In this document: positions 24,890 to 32,765 of the stretch, piece after piece
Layout: each line of letters starts with the position of its first letter
Numbering within the stretch: position 1 is the first letter of the stretch
Assembly (NCBI GenBank): GCA_039922495.1
Contig: JBDTEO010000010.1
Location: 45,375-109,374 of the forward strand
Length of the DNA: 64,000 nucleotides
Origin: JALYYC01 sp039922495
GTDB lineage: Bacteria; Chloroflexota; Dormibacteria; CF-121
Direction of reading: 5' to 3'
The notes under the pieces: model-generated
Told to the model about the DNA's origin: nothing
The model's database searches: none
What the model saw: the letters and a program-made list of their open reading frames with translations, nothing else
Program-made: the position numbers and the translations under genes

Positions 24890-26152
24890 CTAGGCTGCCA
24901 GCGGAAGGCTGGCATCGCTGGGTAGGTCGACGACGACCGGCTTGAGGTAGTTCGCGTGGAAGTAGGCCCGGTAAACGACCGTAGCGACCATGGCCGCGCC
25001 CATCAGCACCGCCGAGGACCAGAAGGGCATGCCCGCTTGCATGCCGTACATCAAGCCGCCGATCGGGTAGGCGAGGGCGGCGGCCGCGCCAGTGACCAGC
25101 GCGAAGAGCCCATAGCCCTTGGCCATCGCGGCGTCGGGTAGGACCTCGCCGACGACGGCGGTCATCACGTGGCGGAAGGACCAGAACGCGCCGCGCATAA
25201 AGAAGGCAATGACGAGCACCGGCAGCGCGCGCGAGGAGAAGAGGAGGACCGCGGAGAGCACGTAGGCCGCCTCAAACAGGACGACGATCGCCACCGATCC
25301 GAGCGATCGTCGCAGCCGGCCGAGGCTGAGTCCGATCAGCACCGAGCCAAGATACAGGCCGGCCATCAGGATGCCGATCCAGAGATTGTCCACATGGCCG
25401 AAGTCCCGGGCGTAGAGCGCGGTGAAGGTCCATGGCAGGAAGATGATGACGGTCACGATCGTGAACAGGCCAAGCAGCACCACGTAGGCCGGGTAGCGCA
25501 GCAGGTCCGCGTAGCGGATCCGGGCGGCGGTGACCGGCGGCTGGTCTTTGTGCGGAAGGAAGGTGATGCAGACCGCAGCCAGGACGAAAAAGGCGAAGGA
25601 AACCCAGAAGAGGGCGAAGAGGGGTGCCACCTGGGCCAGCCAGCCCGTGAGCAGGCTGGAGGCGATCAGGCCGATCGAGTAGGCCGACATCACGGTGGTC
25701 ATGACCAGGGCGATCCGGTCTCGGGGCACCCCCAGCGTCAGGTAGACCGAGATCGCCGGCGTGTTGATGACGGAGGCTTGGAGGAAGACCATGCCAACGG
25801 CCGTCCAGGCCCAGTGGGGCGCGATCGCGAAGAAGAGGGGCGCCGGGATGGCGATGATCCAGCCGGCAATGATCGTCTTCCGCAGGCTGTGGTGCTCGGC
25901 CAGCCTGGTGCCGGGGAGCATCACCAGGGTCGCGACCCCCATCGCGACCGCCGCCAGCAGGCCGATCTCGAAGGCGCTGGCGCCCAGCTGCCGCTGGTAG
26001 ATGGCGCCAAAGGCGACGAAGGGCCCGGCCCCAAGGCCCGAGAGCCCCTGCGCGAAGAACAGGAGCCAGGCCCCCCGGTCGATCTGCGGCCGGGTCTCGG
26101 GACGGTGACCGCCCGATGACGGAAGGGAGACCGGCACGCGAAGGGGGGGCAC
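24890..26152 (-). CDS. MFS transporter
   Basis: This 420-residue major facilitator has twelve predicted transmembrane helices. The first is at about 27-50 (GAWLLFFAQGLSGLGAGPFV), with the cytoplasmic loop motif PGTRLAEHHSLRKTI after helix 2 and a long central loop near residue 200. The GDR-type motif A is degenerate. The substrate cannot be predicted; the general layout resembles drug/sugar exporters. The start is GTG at 26152, and a GATATACC box lies just upstream. It is separated by about 75 nt from the MMPL gene. Confidence 0.88.
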   Translation of the reverse strand: MPPLRVPVSLPSSGGHRPETRPQIDRGAWLLFFAQGLSGLGAGPFVAFGAIYQRQLGASAFEIGLLAAVAMGVATLVMLPGTRLAEHHSLRKTIIAGWIIAIPAPLFFAIAPHWAWTAVGMVFLQASVINTPAISVYLTLGVPRDRIALVMTTVMSAYSIGLIASSLLTGWLAQVAPLFALFWVSFAFFVLAAVCITFLPHKDQPPVTAARIRYADLLRYPAYVVLLGLFTIVTVIIFLPWTFTALYARDFGHVDNLWIGILMAGLYLGSVLIGLSLGRLRRSLGSVAIVVLFEAAYVLSAVLLFSSRALPVLVIAFFMRGAFWSFRHVMTAVVGEVLPDAAMAKGYGLFALVTGAAAALAYPIGGLMYGMQAGMPFWSSAVLMGAAMVATVVYRAYFHANYLKPVVVDLPSDASLPLAA

Positions 26153-26226
26153 ATCGGTATATCGGGACGGTTGGCCGGTCCCAGTGGCCGATCAGGCGAC
26201 GATGCCGTAAAAGAGTCAGCGCCCGG

Positions 26227-28467
26227 TCAGGCGGCGCTGCGACCCTCCGCACTCCCTGGTTCCCCGAGGTTGGCCCGCCGGTAGAGGCGCGCCAGCGGTC
26301 GGGGTGCCCACCAGTTGGCCCGGCCCAGCAGTCGCATCAGGGCCGGCACGATCAACGCCCGCACCAGGGTGGCGTCGATCGCGACCGCGATCGCTAACCC
26401 AAGGCCAATCGATTTGATCACGACGACGTCGGCCAGGCCGAAGGCGAGGAAGACGGCGACCATGATGGCAGCCGCGCCGGTGATCAGCCGCCCACTCCGC
26501 TCCAGGCCCTCCGCAATCGCCGCCGTCGTGTCACCCGACCGCCGGTACTCCTCCTGGATCCGGCTGATCAGCAGCACCTCGTAGTCCATCGAGAGACCGA
26601 ACACGATGCAGAAGAGCAACACCGGCACCGATGGGTCGAGGGCGGCCGGGGTGAAGTTGAGCAGCGAGCTCAGGTGGCCCTGCTGGAAGATCCACACCAG
26701 CGCCCCGAAGGAGGCGCCGATCGACAGGATGTTCATGATCACCGCCTTCAACGGCAGGACCACCGATCCGGTCAGGAGGAAGAGCACGACGTAGGTCACC
26801 AGCAGCACGTAGGCGACGGCCAGGGGAATCCGCTGGACGATGAAATCGGTAAAGTCGATGTCGAAGGCGGCCACCAGGATCTGGCTGCCGGGCGGAGCGC
26901 TGAGGCTGCGCAGGGCGCGAACGATCGCCCGCGATCCCGTGCTCTCGGCCTTGTCTTTGGTCACCACCGACAGGACGGCGATCTGGGAACCGGTGCTGGT
27001 GTGCACGGCTTCCGCGACCCGGAGCGGCAGCTGCGCCTGCGACTGAACCAGCAATGCCTGGTAGTCGGCGCGGCTGATGGCCGGGTCGACGTTGACGGCG
27101 CTCTCAACCGTCTCGACACCTGGGATCTGCGCCGCCTGGCGGCTCAGGTCGTAGAGATCGCCGATCCGCGTCGCCGTCAAGGGGGTGCCCTGCGCGTAGC
27201 GCACGACGACGCTGAAGTTGGTCTGCCCCTGGCCTGGAAACTGCTGGAGCAGGTCGTAGCCCTTGCGCGACTCCGCCCCGGGGGGCAGCATGCCGACATC
27301 GCCATTGGCGATCTGGATCTGAAGGATGGGCGAGGCGAGCAGCGCCAGGACGGCGACGACCGGCACCAGCACCAGGACCGGACGGCGCATGACCCAGGTC
27401 GCCAGGCCGTGCCAGAATCCGCGGCCGGCCGCCCGGCGCGGCAGCGGCAGGCGAACCCAGTCGACGCGATGCCCGAGGATGGCGAGCAGGGCGCCGAGGA
27501 AGGTCAGGGCATAGAGGACGGCGATCGCGACCACGATCGCCCCGGCGAAGCCCATCGAGGCGAGGAACGAACCCTGGAAGAACAGCATGGCACTGAGCCC
27601 GATGGCGACCGTGATCCCGGAAAAGAGGACCGCGCGCCCGGACGTCGCCATGGCGGCGGCAAGCGCGTCCTCGACCGACGCCTGCCGGGGAAGCTCCTCG
27701 CGAAAACGATTCACGATGAAGAGCGAGTAGTCGATGGCCACGCCAAGCCCGATCAAGGTCACGATGTTCTGCGCGTAGGTTGAGACATCGGTGACTCGCG
27801 CCAGCAGCCCCACCGCGGCCAATCCGCCAACCACGGCCAGGCCGCCGACCCCCAGCGGCAGCAGCATGCTGATCACGGTGGCGAAGACGATCAAGAGCAA
27901 CGGGACCACGAGGGCGAGGGAGATGATCTCCGCCCGGCTCAGGTCGGCCGCGAGGTACTGGTCGAACTCGTGGCCGATGGCGACGTTCCCGGTGCCATAG
28001 ACCCGGAGGTGGTCCGAGCGGACCTCACGGCGAAGCGATGGATAGGAGCTACGCGCCGTCGCGTAGTCAGCCTTCAGCCCGATCACCGCGAAGGCGTGAT
28101 GCAGGTCGGTCGAGGTCAGCGCCCGGGCCTGGTCGGGGAGGCCGTCATATGGCGTCGCGATGCTCTTGACTCGTGAGTCGGAGCGGAGCGGTTGCAGCGC
28201 GGCGAGCATCGCCTGTTTGAAGGCGGGGTCCGAGACCGCCATCGAATCACTCCCGAAGACAAGCTCAAACGAGGAACCCGCCCCGCTCTGTGGGAGCTGC
28301 TTCTGAATCAGGGCGAGGGCGCGGCCCGACTCGGTGTCGTTGCCGCCGCCGTTCTTGAGGAGGCCGCCGTGTCCGAGGGAGAGGATGGAGGCGATCAGCA
28401 GCATCGTCGAGGCACCGAGGACGAGCCAGCGAAAGCGGTAGACGAGGTGACCCCAGCGCTCGAGCAT
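26227..28467 (-). CDS. MMPL/RND-family transporter
   Basis: This 746-residue transporter has the RND duplication. Each half has one helix, a large extracytoplasmic domain and five more helices, and the second half starts near residue 365 (VLVLVPVVAVLALLASPIL). Signature segments are GLGVAIDYSLFIVNRFREEL and FGLSMDYEVLLISRIQEEY, carrying the intramembrane Asp-Tyr pairs used for proton coupling in MMPL proteins. MMPL transporters export lipids, siderophores or drugs. It begins 2 nt after the TetR stop, so the regulator probably controls it. Confidence 0.93.
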   Translation of the reverse strand: MLERWGHLVYRFRWLVLGASTMLLIASILSLGHGGLLKNGGGNDTESGRALALIQKQLPQSGAGSSFELVFGSDSMAVSDPAFKQAMLAALQPLRSDSRVKSIATPYDGLPDQARALTSTDLHHAFAVIGLKADYATARSSYPSLRREVRSDHLRVYGTGNVAIGHEFDQYLAADLSRAEIISLALVVPLLLIVFATVISMLLPLGVGGLAVVGGLAAVGLLARVTDVSTYAQNIVTLIGLGVAIDYSLFIVNRFREELPRQASVEDALAAAMATSGRAVLFSGITVAIGLSAMLFFQGSFLASMGFAGAIVVAIAVLYALTFLGALLAILGHRVDWVRLPLPRRAAGRGFWHGLATWVMRRPVLVLVPVVAVLALLASPILQIQIANGDVGMLPPGAESRKGYDLLQQFPGQGQTNFSVVVRYAQGTPLTATRIGDLYDLSRQAAQIPGVETVESAVNVDPAISRADYQALLVQSQAQLPLRVAEAVHTSTGSQIAVLSVVTKDKAESTGSRAIVRALRSLSAPPGSQILVAAFDIDFTDFIVQRIPLAVAYVLLVTYVVLFLLTGSVVLPLKAVIMNILSIGASFGALVWIFQQGHLSSLLNFTPAALDPSVPVLLFCIVFGLSMDYEVLLISRIQEEYRRSGDTTAAIAEGLERSGRLITGAAAIMVAVFLAFGLADVVVIKSIGLGLAIAVAIDATLVRALIVPALMRLLGRANWWAPRPLARLYRRANLGEPGSAEGRSAA

Positions 28468-28469
28468 GC

Positions 28470-29096
28470 TCAGTTCCCCGCCGGTGCATGGATCCGGGGT
28501 TGGGTTGCAAAGGCAAAGACCATCTCGCTCAGGGCGTCGATCGCCGCATCCGCGTCAAAGTCCGGGTCGACAACCTTCTGGAGGTAGATGCCGTGGAGGC
28601 TGCCCCAGATGGCGGCCGCAATCGCATCCGCGGACGAGTCCGGGCGGCGCAGCATCCCGGCGATGACCCCCTTAGTGATGCGGGCGATAAAGGCGCGTCG
28701 CTCGTCGATGAACTGGCGGACCGCCGCGGCGATCTTGGGGCTGTGGATCCCGACACCAAACATGTCGAAGGTCAACCGGAAGAGGTCACCGTACTGGCGC
28801 AGTTCTTGCTTGGCCATCTCAAAGCCGAGGCGGGCAAGCGCCATCGGGTCCGCGTCTTCGGACAGCTCGCCGGTTGGACGCAGGCCCACTCGCTCCCAGG
28901 CCTCTAGGGCCGGCTGGCAGCCGTGCTCGATCGCCGCCACCAGCAGGTCTTCTTTGGTCTCGAAGTAGTAGTGCGCCAGCCCGGGGGCCACGCCCGCCTC
29001 CGCGGCGATATCCTTCATCGAGGTCTCGTGATAGCCATGCCGGACCAGCGCCCGGTAGGCTGCGTCGACGATCCGCTCCTTCGTCTGGTCTGACAT
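28470..29096 (-). CDS. TetR/AcrR-family transcriptional regulator
   Basis: This 208-residue one-component regulator has an N-terminal helix-turn-helix (RIVDAAYRALVRHGYHETSM, KDIAAEAGVAPGLAHYYFE) and a C-terminal ligand-binding/dimer domain. It is co-transcribed with the MMPL transporter, so it is likely its local repressor, released by a transported compound. An SD (GGAGG) precedes ATG 29096. The upstream AT-rich stretch at about 29112-29140 is the natural place for its operator, although no strict palindrome is obvious there. Confidence 0.93.
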   Translation of the reverse strand: MSDQTKERIVDAAYRALVRHGYHETSMKDIAAEAGVAPGLAHYYFETKEDLLVAAIEHGCQPALEAWERVGLRPTGELSEDADPMALARLGFEMAKQELRQYGDLFRLTFDMFGVGIHSPKIAAAVRQFIDERRAFIARITKGVIAGMLRRPDSSADAIAAAIWGSLHGIYLQKVVDPDFDADAAIDALSEMVFAFATQPRIHAPAGN

Positions 29097-29176
29097 GGCC
29101 CCTCCGGCCGGTTATTGTTTGGTCATTCAATCAAATCCCGGTGGGGAAGTCAAGGCGCTCGCCTGTTGCGGGAGTT

Positions 29177-30445
29177 CTAGCCGGCGACGGCAGGCTGGAG
29201 GGCGGGCTGACGCGGCGCCGTGTATTCGGCGAGCAGCCGGTCGACGGTCGCCTGCCAGGTGAACTGGGTGGCCACCAGCCGGCTGCGCCGGCTGAAGCAG
29301 CGGCGCAGTTCCTCGTCGGAGAGCAGGCGGGCGATCCGGTCGGCATAGCGGGCAGGATCGCGGGAGACCAGCGTATAGCCCGTCAGGCCATCCTTGACGA
29401 TGGTCGGCAGTCCGCCCACGCGGGCGGCGACGACCGGCGTTCCACAGGCTTCCGCCTCGAGGGCCACCAGGCCGAACGACTCGCTATAGGACGGGACGAC
29501 GCAGACGGAGGCCAGGTTGAGGTAGGTGGCCAGGGTGCCCTGGTCCACGGCGCCCACGAACCGTACCTGGTCCTCAACGCCGAGCTTTTTCGCGAGGGCC
29601 TCGAGGCGGGCGCGCTCGCCGCCCGTGTCCTTGCTTTCCGAGGCTCCGTTCTGACTGTCTCCGCCGATGATCACCAGCGACAGCGGCTGGGCGACGAGCC
29701 GCTCGTTGGCCAGGATGCCGAAGGCGCGCACCAGGGTCTCGGCACCCTTCAGACGCTCCAGCCGGCCGGCGAAGACGATCACGCGTGCAGCGCCCAGGCC
29801 CAGTTCTGTCCGAAGCGGCTCCGTCGGCCGCGGGCCGAAGAGGCGCAGGTCGACACCGGGCGGAACGACGGTGAGCCGGCTCCGCGAGGCGCCGTAAAGA
29901 CGCACCAGGTCATCGGCCTCCTGGACGCTGGAGGCGATCAGCCGATCACTGTTGCGGACGACCGACTGCTCGACCGCGATCCGGTGGTCCGGTTCGAGCA
30001 CGGCGCCCTCGGCGGCGCGTTCGTTCTTCACCCGGGCGAGCGTGTGAAAGGTGTGGAACCAGGGAAGCTTCCACTCGTCCCGAAGGCGGGAGGCCACCCA
30101 GCCAGAGAGCCAGTAGTGACTGTGGACGAGGCCGTAGCGGGCGTGGCGGCGATTCCGTTCCGCCAGTACCGCGTCGGTGAAGGCCGGCAGGAGATCAAAG
30201 AGGCGCTCCTTGCCGATGCTGGCGGCGGGTCCCACGCGCAATTGGGTCACCCAGGCGTGTTCGGCCAGGCGAACCCGGTCCGGTGAGTCGTCAGAGGATC
30301 GCCGGGTAAAGACCTCGGTGGGGATGCCGCGCTGACTGAGCTCCTCGCTGACGGCGCGGATGTACACGTTCATGCCGCCGTTCTCGCCCGAACCGAGGGC
30401 GGCGATCGGCGACGCGTGCATGCTGACGATGGCAAGCGGTTTCAA
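29177..30445 (-). CDS. GT4-family glycosyltransferase (MshA/sucrose-synthase-like)
   Basis: This 422-residue GT-B enzyme has an N-terminal SMHASPIAALGSGENGGMNV (the glycine-rich donor/acceptor loop of MshA and sucrose-phosphate synthase relatives), LVHSHYWLSGWVA and HTFHTLARVKNE. The donor domain has VVPPGVDLRLFGP, FAGRLERLKGAETL and the E-x7-E motif ESFGLVALEAEACGTPVV. It is most like MshA-type retaining transferases. A mycothiol role cannot be claimed because no other msh gene is nearby. The start is TTG 30445 after an AAGGAA site. Confidence 0.88.
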   Translation of the reverse strand: MKPLAIVSMHASPIAALGSGENGGMNVYIRAVSEELSQRGIPTEVFTRRSSDDSPDRVRLAEHAWVTQLRVGPAASIGKERLFDLLPAFTDAVLAERNRRHARYGLVHSHYWLSGWVASRLRDEWKLPWFHTFHTLARVKNERAAEGAVLEPDHRIAVEQSVVRNSDRLIASSVQEADDLVRLYGASRSRLTVVPPGVDLRLFGPRPTEPLRTELGLGAARVIVFAGRLERLKGAETLVRAFGILANERLVAQPLSLVIIGGDSQNGASESKDTGGERARLEALAKKLGVEDQVRFVGAVDQGTLATYLNLASVCVVPSYSESFGLVALEAEACGTPVVAARVGGLPTIVKDGLTGYTLVSRDPARYADRIARLLSDEELRRCFSRRSRLVATQFTWQATVDRLLAEYTAPRQPALQPAVAG

Positions 30446-30621
30446 GCAGTTTCCTTCCCCTAGTGCAGCCGGGTCCTTCCATCGTCGCCGGTCGCGGGCG
30501 GCCGGGTCAACTCCAAAGCGGTGGAAGCCTGGCGCGGTCCGGCAGCAATCCTGCGCTGGCCTGGCGACGGTCGATCGGGGCCGGGCTGTGCTACGGTACT
30601 TAAGGTTTTAGCCAGCCCGCC
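30446..30621 (+). promoter_or_regulatory. divergent intergenic region upstream of the K+ channel
   Basis: This 176-bp gap lies between the divergent glycosyltransferase and channel genes. TACGGT, TACTTA and TAAGGT hexamers at about 30592-30606 are -10 candidates for the channel transcript. No terminator or RNA gene is seen. Confidence 0.35.
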
Positions 30622-31644
30622 CTGAAAGCAAACCTGCAGACACCTCTAAAGCTCCTCAACCCGCTCCGGCGCTTCCAGCTGCCCCTCCTGATCCTGACGC
30701 TGGTCTTCTGCTACGGCGTGATCGGCTACATGGTCATCCTGCGCTGGAACTTCATCGACGCGCTCTTCATGGTGCTGACCAGCATCACCACCGTCGGCTA
30801 CGAAGAGGTCCACCCACTGGGCGAACTTGGGCGGGCGTTCACCATGACGGTGATCGTCGTTGGCGTCGGCACCATGCTGTATACGCTCGGCATTTTCGGG
30901 GAACTGCTGGTCGATGGCCAGCTCGGCCGGTACGCTAGGATGCGCGGCATGGAGGGCCGGATCGCCGACCTGAAGGAGCACTTCATCGTCTGTGGCTACG
31001 GCCGGATGGGGACGCGGGTAGCCCTGGAATTTCGGCAGCTCGAGACCCCCTTCGTGGTGGTGGAGAGCAACGCCGAGTCGCTGGAGCGCCTGCGCGGTGC
31101 GGAGCTTCTCTATGTCGAGGGGGACGCCACCTCGGACGAGTCGCTCCTCAAAGCCGGGATCCTCCGCGCCAAGGGCCTGGTCACGGCCGTCGACTCCGAC
31201 GAGCGGAATGTCTTTATCACGCTCACCGCTCGCGCGCTCAATCCGGCCCTCTTCATCGTGGCCCGCTCGTCGTTTCAGGACTCCGTCGAAAAGCTGCGGC
31301 GCGCAGGGGCCAACCAGGTCGTCTCGCCCTACCTGATGGGCGCCCACCGGATGGCGGCGATGGCCGTTCGGCCGGTCGCGGTCGACGTCCTCGATACCGT
31401 CCTGAATGGCGAGAACATCGACCTCGTCGTCGAGGAATTCCTGGTTCCGTCGGCATCCCGCCTGCTGGGCCGCTCGCTCGCCGACTCGGGAATGCGGGAA
31501 GCGGGCGCCAACATCCTCGCGATCCGGAAGCGCAGCGGCCAACTCCGCATCAACCCGCCGGACAGCCTGGTGCTCGAAAGCGACGACCTGCTGGTCGCGA
31601 TTGGCACGCGGCAGCAGATGAGCGCCGCGGAACGGTTGCTCTGA
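30622..31644 (+). CDS. two-TM potassium channel with RCK (TrkA-N/TrkA-C) domains
   Basis: The standard start (GTG 30718) would remove the first membrane helix. Thirty-two in-frame codons upstream encode KANLQTPLKLLNPLRRFQLP plus a hydrophobic stretch, beginning at CTG 30622 shortly after an in-frame TAA. That gives 340 aa with two transmembrane helices and a pore loop reading TSITTVGYEEVHPL. A RCK N-domain (FIVCGYGRMGTRVALEF, a GxGxxG Rossmann motif) and an RCK C-domain follow. The filter carries GYEE instead of the usual GYGD/E. The channel would pass K+ or another cation across the inner membrane, gated by a nucleotide or ion bound to RCK. It overlaps the next gene by CTGA. Confidence 0.85.
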   Translation: MKANLQTPLKLLNPLRRFQLPLLILTLVFCYGVIGYMVILRWNFIDALFMVLTSITTVGYEEVHPLGELGRAFTMTVIVVGVGTMLYTLGIFGELLVDGQLGRYARMRGMEGRIADLKEHFIVCGYGRMGTRVALEFRQLETPFVVVESNAESLERLRGAELLYVEGDATSDESLLKAGILRAKGLVTAVDSDERNVFITLTARALNPALFIVARSSFQDSVEKLRRAGANQVVSPYLMGAHRMAAMAVRPVAVDVLDTVLNGENIDLVVEEFLVPSASRLLGRSLADSGMREAGANILAIRKRSGQLRINPPDSLVLESDDLLVAIGTRQQMSAAERLL

Positions 31645-32765
31645 CCCAACTCCGGCTGCTCTTCCTCTTCTCCGATACCGGGGCGGGCCATCGTGCCGCC
31701 GCCGAAGCGGTCGCGGCCGCGGTGGCCGAGCGGTATCCGGACCGCTACCAGGTTGACCTCTTCGACCCGATGGCCGATCATCGGCTGCTGGCCTCGCGGC
31801 TGACGGCGCTCTATGGTCCGGTGACCCGGCGACTGCCGTTTCTGTGGGCGGCCTCCTACCGGGTGACCAACCTGGACCCCACCGTTCGCCTTTTTCAGCA
31901 CGCCATCGGGCGCGGCCTGCGCACGAAGCTTCGCCAGGTCCTGGATCCGGCGCCGGCGCTGGTCGCCAGCTTTCATCCGCTCCTCAACCATGTCGCCGGC
32001 GACGTGATCCCGCCGACGGTTCCGCGGGTGACCGTCATCACCGACTGGATCCGCTTCCATCGAGCATGGACGGACCTGCACGCAGACCGGATCATCTGTC
32101 CGTCCGAGGCCGCCTATGCACTCTGCGTCGCCCGCGGAGTCCCGGCCAGCCAGCTGCGCAAAGCCGGATTGCCGATCCATCCACGCTTCTCGCAGGCGAT
32201 CGCCCGATTCAGCGACCGGCAGGCCGCGCGCCGCGCGCTCTACCTTCGCCCGCACGCGCCGACCGTGCTCCTGGTCGGCGGAGGCGACGGCACCGAGCCG
32301 CTCCGCCGCTACGCGCGCGCGCTGGCGCAGCTCCCCCTCGACCTGCAAATCCTCGCCGTCTGTGGGCGCAACGAGGCGCTCGCCCGCCGGATCCGCGAGG
32401 ACAATCACAGCGGGGTCCATGTCTACGGTTTCGTCGACAACATGCCGGACCTGATGCTGGCGGCCGACGTCCTGGTCACGCGCGCCGGACCGGGGATGAT
32501 CGCGGAAGGCCTTGCCTGCGGCTGCCCGTTGCTTTTGACCGGCTACCTGCCGGGGCAGGAGGACGGCAACGTCGAGGAGGTCATCACCCGCCAGCTTGGC
32601 GAGTACGTTCCCCGGACCTCCGCGCTGGTCGCGGCGATCGAGCGCTGGTTCGCCAAGCCGGCGGCGGAGCGCAACGCCGATGCCGCGCGCGCCCGCGCGG
32701 CGGGCGATCCGGACGCCGCCTTCAAGGACGCGGAGCTGATGGTCGACCTGATTGATCGACGTTAG
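31641..32765 (+). CDS. MGDG-synthase-like (GT28) glycosyltransferase
   Basis: This is a GT-B glycosyltransferase with an MGDG_synth N-domain and a GT28-like C-domain (VGGGDGTEPLRRYARAL, YGFVDNMPDLMLAADVLVTR, GPGMIAEGLACGCPLLL). The family's N-terminal signature FLFSDTGAGHRAAAEA lies upstream of GTG 31722. It is reached only from CTG 31641, which overlaps the channel stop as CTGA. That gives 374 aa. It probably glycosylates diacylglycerol or a similar membrane lipid at the cytoplasmic membrane face; the sugar is unknown. It converges on the helicase gene with a 4-nt overlap. Confidence 0.88.
   Translation: MTQLRLLFLFSDTGAGHRAAAEAVAAAVAERYPDRYQVDLFDPMADHRLLASRLTALYGPVTRRLPFLWAASYRVTNLDPTVRLFQHAIGRGLRTKLRQVLDPAPALVASFHPLLNHVAGDVIPPTVPRVTVITDWIRFHRAWTDLHADRIICPSEAAYALCVARGVPASQLRKAGLPIHPRFSQAIARFSDRQAARRALYLRPHAPTVLLVGGGDGTEPLRRYARALAQLPLDLQILAVCGRNEALARRIREDNHSGVHVYGFVDNMPDLMLAADVLVTRAGPGMIAEGLACGCPLLLTGYLPGQEDGNVEEVITRQLGEYVPRTSALVAAIERWFAKPAAERNADAARARAAGDPDAAFKDAELMVDLIDRR

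Noticed and set aside
29112..29140. TetR operator palindrome
   Set aside because: The region is AT-rich and well placed, but I could not find a convincing inverted repeat.
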